Source: Metellina segmentata
Lineage: Eukaryota > Arthropoda > Arachnida > Araneae > Tetragnathidae
Direction of reading: 5' to 3'
DNA: 64,000 nucleotides
Assembly: GCA_947359465.1 (NCBI GenBank)
Contig: OX375877.1
Location: 25,369,235-25,433,234, forward strand
In this document: one piece after another, positions 39,309 to 50,682 of the stretch
Position numbering within the stretch: position 1 is the first letter of the stretch
Layout of the letters: each line of letters begins with the position of its first letter
Program-made: the position numbers and the translations under genes
Notes under the pieces: model-generated
Told to the model about the DNA's origin: nothing
The model's database searches: none
The model's input: the letters and a program-made list of their open reading frames with translations, nothing else

Positions 39309-39472
39309 TTTGGAGAGTGGGGTGCCATCTCAGGTGTTGCTTCGTCATCTCACCGTGGTTCAAAATTACGAGGTGTCGTCCTCTTATCTTTTCCTTAAGG
39401 GATTGATCCCGGACCATCGTCAATAGCTCGTTGTGTTGCTCTAGTACGACGTTAACTAAAATTGCCATTACC
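39309..39472 (+). repeat. 5'-truncated main-family SINE with 13-bp target duplication
   Basis: The insert starts within the body (TTTGGAGAGTGGGGTGCCAT region) and ends TTAACTAAAATTGCCATTACC. Exact ACTCTCTTAGGCC copies flank it at 39296-39308 and 39473-39485. A further tail fragment follows at 39530-39605. Confidence 0.85.
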
Positions 39473-39863
39473 ACTCTCTTAGGCCATTATTTCAATAACT
39501 TAGCGAGGCCTCCGCATACGTATTCAGGAATTGATCTCGAATCGTCGTCAATAGCCCGTTGTGTTGCTGTGGTACGACGTTAACTAAAAATTACCAATTA
39601 CCGTTTACGCATTCCAAATAATCAACGCTACCTTGCTCAAATGTACGAGTTTTCTCCTCTTTTTCTTTTGCCCATTAGTATAACTTTAATCAGATTACAT
39701 AATTTTTAAATCTAGAAAACAGACTGCACAGATACAATGGAAAGTACAGCATACTTTTTTTTATTTTTCGGGTTCTTTGTTCTAGATCCCTAGCATGGTA
39801 GTGGCACGGAGAAGCTCCTGAAATCAAGGCAAACTCACTTCTACTCAGGAAGAATGCATGGTA

Positions 39864-41031
39864 CAGCTACACTCTACGTTTATGAGCGGCGGCATCGGCA
39901 TTGGCGATTGTTTTTGGCGCACTTCTAGTAGCGAGTTACGGTAGATAAAGGCAGCCCAACTGTCTTTACGGTTATTGTGGTTTTCATGACAACCTCGGCA
40001 AACGGTAACTTTCAATTTTCATTTTGAATATTCTAGAAAGTTTCGAAATCCGTCAAAGTCGTTTGGTAATGGTAATGGTAATTTTAGTTAACGTCGTACT
40101 AGAGCAACACAACGGGCTATTGACGACGGTCCGGGATCAGTCCCTTAAGGGAAAGATCCGAGGACAACACCTCGTAATTTTGAACCACGGTCAGATGACG
40201 AAGCAACACCTGAACTGGCACCCCACTCTCCAAACTTCCACGCCAACCCAACGTGAGGACTTTCGGCCACGACAGATTTAAGGTGCACCAGCCGCCTCTA
40301 CACCATACGTTTACAAACATCCATGCCCGGACCCGGATTCGAACCAGGAACCTTCCGATCTAGAGGCTAACACCTTAACCACTATACCGGTTGGTCGGCG
40401 TCAAAGTCGTTTGATTTCCTTGGTTAGTTTGAAACGTTTTCTTTGCTTCCATTGTTTATTGAAAATATCCTTTGATTGCATTGGTCCTTTTAAATTTTTT
40501 TCTTTGATACCATTGGTTCATTTATTGGTATTTCTACAGTTGTGGAATTTTTATTTTATTAAAATTTTTTCTAACGGCAGAGTTTTGACAAGTATTGTTT
40601 TTTTCGCCATTTGTGGAATATTCTTGATACAAATTTTTTTTTCTCGGAACAGTTCTGATGTATCAGGTTGTATTATGTCTTACTTTTTTCTTTTAAAAAT
40701 CTTTTATCTTTTTCAACATGCCAACTGTATTTAGTGTAATTGATGTTTCAGTGTTTTCTTACCCAACATTTGCAGGTTAGTTTTAATGCTGGTTCACAAT
40801 TGTGTTTTGAAATGTGTTTAAACTTATTACTTTTTGTGAAAGTTTTTAAAAAATATTCTATTTTTTCTAAACGTTGTCAAATTTGTTTTCAAACTTTCAT
40901 TTTCCGTTGTAAAAGAAACATTTTTGAAAGAAAAAGATTTTTGAAATAATTCTTCCCTTGTCAACTTTAGAAGTGCGCCAAAAAAAATCTCCGAGGCTGT
41001 TTCCACCGCTCATAAACGTAGACAGTAGCTG
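39864..41031. mobile_element. CAGCTAC-family MITE split by a SINE
   Basis: The ends CAGCTACACTCTACGTTTAT and CATAAACGTAGACAGTAGCT are inverted and TA-flanked. Without the SINE at 40066-40398 the element is about 820 bp and matches 2912-3710 along its length. Confidence 0.78.
40066..40398 (-). repeat. Full-length main-family SINE with 15-bp target duplication
   Basis: It runs from the tail (GTAATGGTAATGGTAATTTT, i.e. a CATTAC repeat on its own strand) to a complete tRNA-like head ending ACCGGTTGGTCGG. CGTCAAAGTCGTTTG flanks both sides (40051-40065, 40399-40413). At 333 bp it is the best reference copy in the window. Confidence 0.9.
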
Positions 41032-41224
41032 TACCGAATGCATTAAACACAAATATCCATAAATTTTCAAAACCTACTCGGTTTTCAATTTATGATTTCT
41101 GCCGGAAAAAGAATATAACACCGAACATATTTGTTGTCAAGATATAATGTTTTTTTAACTGGCATTTCGACTTTCCCTTTTTAAGAAAAATATTTGCTTA
41201 GTGAACCAAGCGAGCATCCCTTTT

Positions 41225-41515
41225 GATTGACCTTCGCAGTTTTATTCTTCACTAGTACTGGTACCGATCCGCAGCACCTGCTCCAAGCTGCGTACACTTT
41301 CTATCTCTTATCGAAGCCAATGGTGCAAGAGTGGATCTTGATTCAACACACGCTGCTTCACATCTGCCCATGAATCAGAAGCAATTTTCACAATCGTGGA
41401 CACAAACTGCTCTTCTCAAGGACACTTCCCCGTTGTTTGGCCACAACAGATCGTTCGACAGGTTGGAGCACTTTTCTGTCTTATTCTATACAACAACACA
41501 GAACGGGACCACGTA
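41225..41515 (+). repeat. Diverged partner of the 30.24-30.56 kb segment
   Basis: The order of shared phrases is the same (CGCAGCACCTGCTCCAAG, TTGATTCAACACACG, TCAAGGACACTTCCCCGTTG, CGACAGGTTGG). No recognised product. Confidence 0.4.
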
Positions 41516-41889
41516 AATTAATATATCGTACAGCTGAAAAAACGGAATGTGACTAATCTAAATGACGGTCGACGACCACATGACCTCAGTTCAGAAGTAT
41601 CACATGTGATACTCATGTTTCTGAATATTTTCTCATTCAAGTTTTAAGTTTTGTGTAATTTGTAAAAATAAAATCTAATTTGAATATAATCCTTCAATTC
41701 TTAATTTTGTAGTAGATTAACCCGAAAGTATCACTTTGTGATACTTGCCCGCCCCCCAACCTACCCCTCTAACAAAAAAAAATGTAACTGATTTTTTTTT
41801 TAAACTTACAATGGTGGGAATAGTAACTTATCAAAATTTCTGAGGAAAATCAGTTATTTTTGTCTCGGTTCAGAGGAGGATAAGCGTGG

Positions 41890-42547
41890 CTAGCCCGTCG
41901 TTGCCCGTGCCCGTAGTGTAAGGTATTAATCTATTTTTTTTTTAAATGAAAAAAAAAATTATCCGCAATTTCAAATCCGTTGAAGATATATTCAATTAAA
42001 AAAATATTTATTTAAAGAAAATCATATTTTTAGGTATCAATTTAAAGTGAAATTTTCCGCTGATTTCAAATCCGTTGAAATTTTTAATCTATCTTTATCA
42101 ATTCCGATTTTGCGAAAAAAAACTTAATAATCCCAGTCAATGTGTTTTTTATTTCTTGCTCTAATTGAAAATGAGAATGGAACAGGAAATGTAATCTGTT
42201 TCTTTTTTTTTAACGCAATCGGCAGAAAATGCAATCTGTTTTTTTGGTTTTTTTTTACAATCTCTTGTGAAAATATAAAAGATGAAAAAAACTTGGCATC
42301 GTTCCAAGGCCAACGTTGGTAGAAAAAGTCATCCGTGTTTGAAGAACCCGTTGGAGAATAAAATTACATTCATTTAAAAATCTTCTAGATTAAATTTTAA
42401 AATTTCGCCGCGACCCAGAAATTGCAAAAAATTTGGATTACCTGTGTGAGAAATCTCATTGCTGTAAGTGCCACAGAATCGTCAGGATTTTGCGGCCGCG
42501 AAAGAAACGGACAGACAGACAAACAATTCCTTTTATAATAGTAGAGA
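41890..42547 (-). mobile_element. Non-autonomous Helitron
   Basis: The upper edge is the inverse of TCTCTACTATTATAAAAGGA. The lower edge is CTAG at 41890 with a degraded hairpin. The interior has the shared module (TTTCAAATCCGTTGAAATTT) twice. Confidence 0.7.
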
Positions 42548-42794
42548 AAAAGGAAATAAAAGTGTGGAGAGATCGTATGGAATAAAATTGACATTCGCCA
42601 TTTCCATAGTCCTGGGGCCCATGGGTAAGAAGGTGTCCACGAAATATGGAAACATTTTTCAGCTGCAAGATGTAGTTTCTGTCTTGATATTAATAGGTAT
42701 CGTAGAGGGACTGCGTTATAAAAAAATTACGAATAGTCATAACATATTGATGCTTACTGACAACCACAGATCAATCCAATATTAATTAATGGTT

Positions 42795-42866
42795 GTCCCG
42801 ACGAGATATCTCGTTATTAGCAAAACTGTTCAGATTTTGATGTACGAGATATCTCGTCGAAACCAC
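42795..42866. repeat. CTCGTCATTAGC-type repeat with ACGAGATATCTCGT palindromes
   Basis: GACGAGATATCTCGTTATTA, then GCAAAACTGTTCAGATTTTG and a second ACGAGATATCTCGTC. It matches 1510-1690 and 47.5-47.7 kb. Confidence 0.55.
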
Positions 42867-42944
42867 TTGGAGGGTTTAGGAGCTGGAACAAAATCGATGG
42901 GATTGAAATTGAAATTTTAGGCAATCTTAAGCAAATCTCAGGTA

Positions 42945-43635
42945 GGACGGTAGGTATTTAACGTCCTTCTAGAGCAACACGAAGGTCCGGCATCGATCCC
43001 CGATGGGAAAGATCCGAGGACAACAAACACGTAATTTTGAACCACGGTCATATGACGAGGTCATACCAGAGCTGGCACCCCTCTCCAAATTTTCCCGGCC
43101 ACGTGGGAGCATTTGAAGCCACGACAGATTTAACGTGCAGTAGCCTCCACGAGCACGACTCTGTTTAACTGGACCGTTTCAACCCTCCGGTTGCTACGCT
43201 GTTACACTTCAACTGGACTTCCTCGGCCCTAGTTTTCTTCCTAGAAACGTGTGGTGTATGCATTTGTGAACTTCAACATGATCCCCTCCTCTGTGGGAGT
43301 GGGGTGCCAGCTCAGGTGTTGCTTCGTCATCTGACCATGGTTCACGGTCACAACACGTGACCGTGTTGTCCTCGGATCTTTCCCTTGAGGGATTGATCCC
43401 GGACCGTCGTCAATAGCCCGTTGTGTTGCTCTAGTACGACGTTAACTAAAAAATTACCAATTACCCATCCTCTGTGGTGCTGGGAATTTCCACACCACGC
43501 CAACGTGAAAGCATTTGTGGCCACGGCATATTAAACGTGCACAAGCCCCCTTTGTACACGACGTTCTTTGATTGGATTCGAACTCGCAACCTTCTGGTTG
43601 CGAATCCGTTACTCTAGCAATAGGGCCCCTAGACA
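42945..43635. repeat. Cluster of three SINE pieces
   Basis: 42945-43230 is a - strand main-family copy. 43290-43462 is a 5'-truncated + copy ending TTAACTAAAAAATTACC. 43466-43630 is another - strand piece with a tRNA-like head (GGATTCGAACTCGCAACC). CTCCTCTGTG and ATCCTCTGTG flank the middle one, suggesting it inserted into an older - copy. Confidence 0.7.
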
Positions 43636-43694
43636 ATTCTCAGAGCTTCATGAAACACATTTACAATGGATCTATCATGTGAACTGATATCAGA

Positions 43695-44100
43695 CTAGCC
43701 ACTTCGTGGCCAGCACGGCGTTGCCCGTGACAGTTCTTTTCGAGGGGTCATGCGTGACCATTGCTCGCTCACGCTCGTCAACCCCCGGTGATTGCTACGT
43801 ATTCCCATTTGGTATTTCGCAAACAAATCCACAGGCAACGCCGTAATGGCCTCGAAGTGGCTATTATCAACAACTTCAATCGAAACACGCTAGAATCGGA
43901 AAGTTGGCATGGTTCCAAAGTCATTTTCCCGAATTTCAAAAAAATATTATAAGAAACCAAATTGAAATTTCTAAAAAAATTGTCGAGGTGCAAAAAATTT
44001 ACGTTTAGAAGTACTCTAAAAAAACGGCTGAAGACTGAAAATTTGTACGTGTTTTGCTCACTCGCGTTGGAAATTTCGCTTTTTTCGATGATGCTAGGGT
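43695..44100 (-). mobile_element. Helitron 3' portion
   Basis: It starts with CTAG (43695-43698) and hairpin GCCACTTCGTGGC. The inner part (TTTACGTTTAGAAGTACTCT, GTGTTTTGCTCACTCGCG) is the reverse complement of sequence at 16.57-16.67 and 56.66-56.75 kb. No 5' end found. Confidence 0.6.
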
Positions 44101-44109
44101 TAAATTAGA

Positions 44110-44630
44110 GGTCTTTCCAATTCCAAACAGAAATCCTTGAATGAAGGTTACTTGTTATTACCGTAAAACTCGACAAATCAGCGAATTTTCCTGTATCTGC
44201 TTTTAATGGGCAACGATTTTGTGAAGTTAAGTCCTTTGCGTCGAACGAAAAGATTACCCAACGCTTTGTGAAACAGCTGGGTTTATAGTCCTTGACACGC
44301 AGTTTGGAATCAAATCAGGAATTTTTTTCGTCTTTTTTATTTTCTAGATCGGAGTTTTATTGCAGCTCACGCATAGATGAGCGGAGACAAGCACTGAAAT
44401 ATAGACCCGAGGAAAATTTATTAGTTAGCAGCAGAATTTCGCAGGAAACCTGTTCTGTGTAAGAGAACGGAACAAACACATACTTTGTTCTTAAGATGTC
44501 TCTCTGAATCATTTCGTTTGCTCTCCCACCCCATGTCCTTGTTGAATTCTCAATTCGTTAAGAATAATTTATGATATCCTCTTAAATAGGTCTCATCCAG
44601 CTTATTCTCGTTGGATGCATAAAAAAAATC
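44110..44630. other. No gene seen
   Basis: Intergenic sequence between a Helitron end and the retrotransposon remnant; nothing recognised. Confidence 0.4.
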
Positions 44631-44639
44631 ATCGCACAT

Positions 44640-45620
44640 CCCATCCAATGTCGCCCAAGTTGGGGAAATATTGGGGACACCTAAGTCACTTGGATCCAAG
44701 TTGCTCCATATCTGTTGTTATTGTTTCTTATTCTCCAAAATGGTCTGACGAGGTCAGACTAGGTCTAAGAATCCGTTGACACAGAGAAAGTCTATCCCAA
44801 GAAGAGGAGATGAGTATATATCCTCCCTAGAGAGGTCCATGCAATCCAGAAGGTGCGCAGCAGAAGCCTGGTGTGCGTGGCACTTTGAGCATGTAGCGTA
44901 CAGTTTCTAGCCCTCAAAAAATGAAAGATATTTCAAGTGGCCGCTGGCAAGACGTGAGAGGCTGGTCTGGGACTGTCTATCGCACGAAAGTGCTAGAAAC
45001 AACCCTGGCTTACCACCCATATACCAATGGTGGAAGGGAGGTACCAACCTTTCCTCTTTATTTTGGGTTTTTTTCCGAGGAAAAAAGTTCCAAGTAGGTG
45101 AAGTTCGGAAGAGGTGGGGGTTGGATGACTGCAGCCCTACTTTGCAAGGCTGTCAGCTGCTTCATTAACGAAGAGATCCACGTGAGATGGAATCCACTGG
45201 ATGTGGATGTCATGTTGTTGTTGTTGTCGTGCGGGCCATATATGGCCCAATTGGGGGTGCCATTGCCCCGGAGGGAGTGGATGTCATGAAGCAGTGATAT
45301 GAGTCTCAACTTTTGCAGGATAGAGATGCTTATTTCGTCCTCTATGATGTCCCATATCTATCAATGTAATAATGGATCTCTTTATCTTTTAAAAGCTCTG
45401 ACCACCTTACAAATTCTGATCCAAAGAGTGTAAGAGAGGTGATCGCGAATCAAATCTGGAACACGAGAGGTGATCGTGAGGACCTTTGTTGTTAGCGTCA
45501 GGTTGGCCACATAGGGTTCTCACGACCCTTAATACAACCAGACATTCAAAATATAAATGATTCAGTTTGTCCAAATGCAAGTTACAAAAATAAACAAGAC
45601 CAGTCATGATTACAAAAGCC
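44640..45620 (-). pseudogene. Non-LTR retrotransposon 3' end (RNase H and Cys/His tail)
   Basis: Read on the - strand in shifting frames, an RNase H segment W-I-P-S-H-V-D-L-F-V-N-E-A-A-D-S-L-A-K (about 45215-45110, interrupted upstream by a small insertion) is followed by S-R-L-A-S-G-H, then C-S-K-C-H-A-H-Q-A-S-A-A-H-L-L-D-C and P-L-L-G-I-D-F-L-C. RNase H followed by a C-x2-C-x8-H-x4-C motif is typical of the last part of pol in I/Jockey-related elements, and this wording is familiar to me from spider genomes. Multiple frameshifts and stops; no reverse transcriptase seen. Confidence 0.68.
45215..45276 (-). repeat. 62-bp 5'-truncated SINE with (CAA)n tail
   Basis: GTGGATGTCATG flanks it on both sides (45203-45214, 45277-45288). 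On its own strand it ends CGCACGACAACAACAACAA. The same tail ends the SINE inside the 50-kb Tc1. Confidence 0.8.
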
Positions 45621-45629
45621 GTCTATATC

Positions 45630-46320
45630 TTGTAGACCAAATAAGCATGTATAAATAAACAATGCACTTCATGATTGAAACGAACAATGTTACATAGACT
45701 CTACATCCAGTTGGATATTTATTGGAACTTCTTCAAGTAAAAAAAATATTTTACGAATACTGTATCTCAGCACTCATTAAAACTGATTTTTCATTAAGAT
45801 ACAGATAAAAGGTGTTGATGAGATTGTTTAGAAAGTGTCACCAAAGGGGCCTCAATCTCCAGTATTGACAGTATAGCACTTGATAAATGAGCCTGCCTTG
45901 ATATTTGGTTAAACAGACAAAACATACACGAATAAAAGCATGACTGTTTTGGAAAGTTGGTCCAATTTCGTGAGTAATGGAGACGAAGAACAATAAGCAA
46001 ACCCGATAGCTATGAATTTAAGTTTGTCTTTTTGATCATTTACTACACATGCGCCGAATGAGTAAAGACCAAAGTATTATCATAAATTCTGCTGTGACTA
46101 TTCGGATAAAGATAGGATTGCTTTAAAAAGGGCGTTAGAGGAAGATAGTGACAAGTTAGCGATATAGATAGCCGACCCAACATCGATGACAGTAGACAAA
46201 CTTTTTAAATCTCAGAAAACTTGAACGAATGGAATAACTCACTTTTACTCTTTTATGAACACTAATCGAAAATTAATTATAGATTAAGACAACAACTGAA
46301 TTATCTGTAAAACCTTTATT
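45630..46320. other. No gene seen
   Basis: Unassigned sequence between the retrotransposon remnant and the minisatellite. Confidence 0.4.
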
Positions 46321-46324
46321 CAAG

Positions 46325-47300
46325 TTTAAGAAATTTTAGTTTTGAGTACTCAATGTACTCAACTCGATCTGAACTGTATATCATTTAAAAATTAGAAAAT
46401 GATTGTTTTCTAATTTAAAATTAGGCACATCTGATACTCTTCGTTATTACGTATGGGTTTTTTGTGTACTCAATGTACTCAGCTCAATCTGAACTATATA
46501 TTATTTAAAAATTAGAAAATAATTGTTTTCTAATTGAAAATTAAGCACATTTAATCAACTTCGTAATTGCGTATGTTTTTTTGTGTACTCAATGGACTCA
46601 ACTCAATCTGAACTGTATATCATTTAAAAATTAGAAAATGATTGTTTTCTAATTTAAAATTAGGCACATCTGATACTCTTCGTTATTACGTATGGGTTTT
46701 TTGTGTACTCAATGTACTCAGCTCAATCTGAACTGTATATCATTTAAAAATTAGAAAATAATTGTTTTCTAATTGAAAATTAAGCACATTTAATCAACTT
46801 CGTAATTACGTATGTTTTTTTGTGTACTCAATGGACTCAACTCAATCTGAACTGTATATCATTTAAAAATTAGAAAATGATTGTTTTCTAATTTAAAATT
46901 AGGCACATCTGATACTCTTCGTTATTACGTATGGGTTTTTTGTGTACTCAATGTACTCAACTCAACCTGAACTGTATATCATTTAAAAATTAGAAAATAA
47001 TTGTTTTCTAATTTAAAATTAAGCACATTTAATCAACTTCGTAATTACGTTTTTTTTTTTTTGTGTACTCAATGGACTCAACGCAATCTGAACTGTATAT
47101 CATTTAAAAATTAGAAAATGATTGTTTTCTAATTTAAAATAAAGCACATTTGAACCTCTTCGTTATTACGTATATGTGTTTTGTGTACTCTATGTACACA
47201 ACTCAGTCTGACCTGTATATCATTTAATAATTAGAAAAATTATTGTTTTCTAATTTAAAATTAAGCACATTTGATCAACTACGTAATTACGTTTGGTTTT
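46325..47300. repeat. Minisatellite, about 120-bp unit in 240-bp dimers
   Basis: Eight units begin TACTCAATG(T/G)ACTCAACTCA. Each contains the hairpin ATTAGAAAATGATTGTTTTCTAAT. Two unit types alternate: one has GGCACATCTGATACTCTTCG, the other AGCACATTTAATCAACTTCG. The last pair is the most diverged. Confidence 0.88.
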
Positions 47301-47499
47301 TTTTCTCCTATGCCACCTTTTATGGACGAAAATCCTTCAAACATTCCTGAGACAATAATGTGGCAGTCTCAGTGTTAACATGAGACACCACGGGAGGTGT
47401 TGTCACATCGCACGCACCATCGACTAGGGGGGAGACATCTTAAAGGACTTCGGGGGAGTTGGCCCGCATTTACGATCTTCATAACCCTCGTGGTGGTTT

Positions 47500-47695
47500 T
47501 CTTGACGAGGTATCTCGTCATTTGCAAAACTGATCTAATATTGATGGACAAGGTATCTCGTTCTCAGAAATAAACCTGACCCTATCTTGATCTCGTCACT
47601 ATAAATAATCGACAAAATCTTGCTGATGCGATATCTCGTCATTAGCAAATTGGTAGGATCTTTATTGACGAGATACATCGTCAATAAAGATCTAC
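47500..47695. repeat. CTCGTCATTAGC repeat array
   Basis: Four or so degenerate units of GACGAGGTATCTCGTCATTT / GCAAAACTGATCTAATATTG, ending GACGAGATACATCGTC. Confidence 0.55.
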
Positions 47696-48060
47696 AAGGG
47701 TTGAGGAAACCAGGAAACTTCGAGCACGTCAACCTGACTTCGGCACATACGACATTGAAACTCGTATCCAAATAACTTTATTCTATCAGTTTCTAAAAAG
47801 CGACCATTTTGTCGCTCGGTAACTGGTGATTCATGGTATTGTTATAATCACTGATTGTACTGTGGTTATTAAAGTAGTGATGACTTCGAATTGTCTCGAT
47901 AAAATATTCCTGAACCTAGTTGGTTTCAATATTCTGGAGCATTTACTTTGAAATAGTACATAAAATATTTTAAAATGTAAAAGAAAATGTAAATGGTTTA
48001 CTGCAATGTCGCTAATGAAATCCAAAATAGCAACTCAATACGGATCTTTCCCTTTGGGAT

Positions 48061-48320
48061 TGATCCAGGACCGTCGTCAATGTTGTGTTGCTCCAGTGCG
48101 ACGTTAATTAAAATACCTACCACAACTCAATAATTCAACAGGCTTGTGATTGGATGGATTAGCCAATAGATGATAAAAGGCAAAGTATTGATCCAGGATC
48201 GTCGTCAATAGTACATTGTGTTGTTCCACTGCGACGTTAATTAAAATACCTACCACAACTTAATAATTCAACAGGCTTGTGATTGGATGGATTAGCCAAC
48301 AGGTGATAAAAGGCAAAGCC
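48061..48320 (+). repeat. 129-bp tandem duplication including a SINE tail
   Basis: TGATCCAGGACCGTCGTCAA... to GATAAAAGGCAAAG occurs twice, starting at 48061 and 48190. Each contains the SINE 3' end plus 70 bp of neighbouring unique DNA, so the duplication came after the SINE inserted. Confidence 0.75.
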
Positions 48321-48964
48321 CTTGCATCGAAAAGGGTCTCTAGTATTATGGTCAGGGGACTAGGGGTCCAGGGAAAGGCAAAACAAACTACTAATGAGCT
48401 TTGTGAGTTCAGAAATTTCATTGTATTTTTAGAGTTGCACATTGCGCATTAATCCTCAAGCGAAGACACTGCAGAAATGTAAATTTTCCTCTCACCGCAT
48501 GTCGATCGTTGTTATTACTTCCAATGGCAAGATTACAAAGACCCCACTGTAGCCAAAAATACAGTGAAAATAACAATAAAAAAGAATAATACAAGAGCAG
48601 CTGCAGAAACAGCTTATAAAAACAAATGATGCTTCAAAAGAGAGTTCTACTCCTCACCACACAACCAATGTTAACCAAACTCAAGATATTTTCTTTGACC
48701 TTTACGCTGCGACGCTTAGACTTTTTTCAATCATCTCCAGGAACGACTCTTTCGCCTGCATGCCCGACCCCTCCTTACTTAATTACCTAACTTGAGCGAC
48801 ATAGCCTTGAGTGGCATTTACGACTGACGTTTTCCTTTCATAGTACTGTATGGCGTATCGTTTGGCGCTAGAGAGATATCACGAGAGCGACATTTTGCCT
48901 TTCCCCAAAACGTTCACACTTCACAGTCGACAGTGTAGGGTACCGAACAAAAGGAGGGATCCTC

Positions 48965-49150
48965 TCTAGAAGGTCAGTCGCTGACAGCTCGTAAATGGCG
49001 ATCGATGCCAGCGATAACTTAAAAGGGGGGTAACATTCACCGTACACTGATCTATACCATGCCGCTGGCGTAAATGAAATTGTAGTGGTAATAATTATAT
49101 CTGCCGCAGCGAAAAGGTTAAGGGGGTCCGTCCCACCTCCATAGGCACCC
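48965..49150. repeat. Contiguous copy of the repeat split at 21.25/22.5 kb
   Basis: CTAGAAGGTCAGTCGCTGAC, GCGATCGATGCCAGCG, CTGATCTATACCATGCCGCT and GCCGCAGCGAAAAGG follow each other without the 1.1-kb interruption seen at 21.3-22.4 kb. Confidence 0.5.
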
Positions 49151-49764
49151 ATGTTAAAATCCCAAACTTTGGGTGCCTCTCATTTATTCATAAATTACTG
49201 TATTAATCTGAAAGTTTTACAGTGTAGTATTTGACTACATTTAAGGACTTTAACACGAAGTTTTTAACTTTTTTAAAAAGCTCTCAAATTAAAAACTTTA
49301 AAAAACATTGAAATGTTTTAGGTAAAGTATTTGAAACAAAAGTATGCAGTTTATATTTTATTCCTTGTGTTAAAGTGTTGAAAAATACTTCATAAACAGT
49401 TTCTAAGGATGTATCTCAAGTATTTTTTGAGTAATGTGCCCCCAAATATGAAAAAGTATGTTCTGAGACGTACGTCGCGGTAGTAGAGCATCTACTTTAA
49501 AAAATATTTTTAAATACTTCCAATTAACGGATTTCTACAAGTAAGTTATCATTATAAAGAGGACAATTTAAATTTTCATAGACAATAAAAATCTCAAAAA
49601 TGATGATTTTTTTGGAATTTTTAGGTGGTGGGAAAAGAGAGACAATTCCCACGCGAAAGAGACAATTACCCCTTTTCTACAACCACCCTGACTGATAGCT
49701 TAATCGAAAATAAGAATTGAGTCTGGTACGTTTCTCGTCGGCACCGAGGCACTCGAAGCAAAAT

Positions 49765-49830
49765 GAGGAGATATCTCGTCGAACAAGATCAGGTCAGTAT
49801 TCTTAATTATGAGGTACCTCGTAATGACCG
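49765..49830. repeat. Short GAGATATCTCGTC repeat
   Basis: GAGGAGATATCTCGTCGAAC and ATGAGGTACCTCGTAATGAC are the fourth locus of this motif family. Confidence 0.4.
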
Positions 49831-50039
49831 TCACCAGAAGGGGTAATGCAATCACCAAGGTGAGTTGACAAAATCACTCCCTATCACGAAATATTTGTTT
49901 CAATTCTCAGAACACATTTTTACTCAACCCAATCATTACATTTGAAATTAAATCAATAATACACTCTATAACAAAAAAAAAATCGACGCACCATGAAGGT
50001 GCAGAATTACAGTAGCGCCGGGCTCGATCCACTTAGAAC

Positions 50040-50662
50040 GGCTCTGACTGGGGACGTATGGTCTTTAGTGACGAGTTCCGTTTCCAACTGTGTCCTGACG
50101 GCAACCGCTGACGTATCTGGAGACGTCTAGGGCAGCGTGGGGATCCTGTCCTTACTATAGCACGCCCCACACATGCCCACAACAGGGCATTATGGTCTGG
50201 CGTGCCATCTCCTTTGATAGCCGGACCCCTTTGGTTGTCATTTCTGGTACACTTACAGCACAGCGGTACGTAGACGACATTCTACGACCGGTTGTGTTAC
50301 CGTTCCTTTTGCTACACCCCGGACTTACTTTTCAACAAGATAATGCCCGGCCGCACACAGCATGTGTTGCTATGCATTGTCTTCAAGCTTACCTAGCATT
50401 TCCTTGGCCAGCTAGGTCTCCTGATCTCTCTCTCTCTCTCTCTCTCATAGAGCACATTTCGGACGTTATGGGAAGCAGAATGCAACCATCCTGGAATGTT
50501 GACCATTTAGCCCGAAAGTTGGAGACAATTTGGCAAGAAATTCCGCAGGACACCATCTGGGAACTTTTTCAGTCTATGCCACACCTGGTGACGCATCCAG
50601 GCCAGAGGTGGACCAACGCTTTATTGACTTATTCCCTTTGTAAAAGTCAAACTCTGAAATAA
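50040..50662 (+). pseudogene. Tc1 transposase, C-terminal two-thirds
   Basis: The piece before 50192 reads F-S-D-E-F-R-F-Q-L-like words in another frame, with stops. From 50192 a 156-codon frame shows M-V-W-R-A-I-S, L-T-F-Q-Q-D-N-A-R-P-H-T-A (second catalytic D) and F-P-W-P-A-R-S-P-D. A run of CT dinucleotides replaces the expected S-P with L-S-L-S-L-S before I-E-H-I-S-D-V-M-G (catalytic E). The end is I-W-Q-E-I-P-Q-D-T-I-W. The extra residues lengthen the D-to-E spacing and would probably disable the enzyme. Confidence 0.82.
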
Positions 50663-50682
50663 ATCATTCAATTGTTCTGAAA

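Noticed and set aside
46340..47300. CRISPR-like array
   Set aside because: The units are contiguous 120-bp repeats without unique spacers, in a eukaryotic genome; this is a minisatellite.
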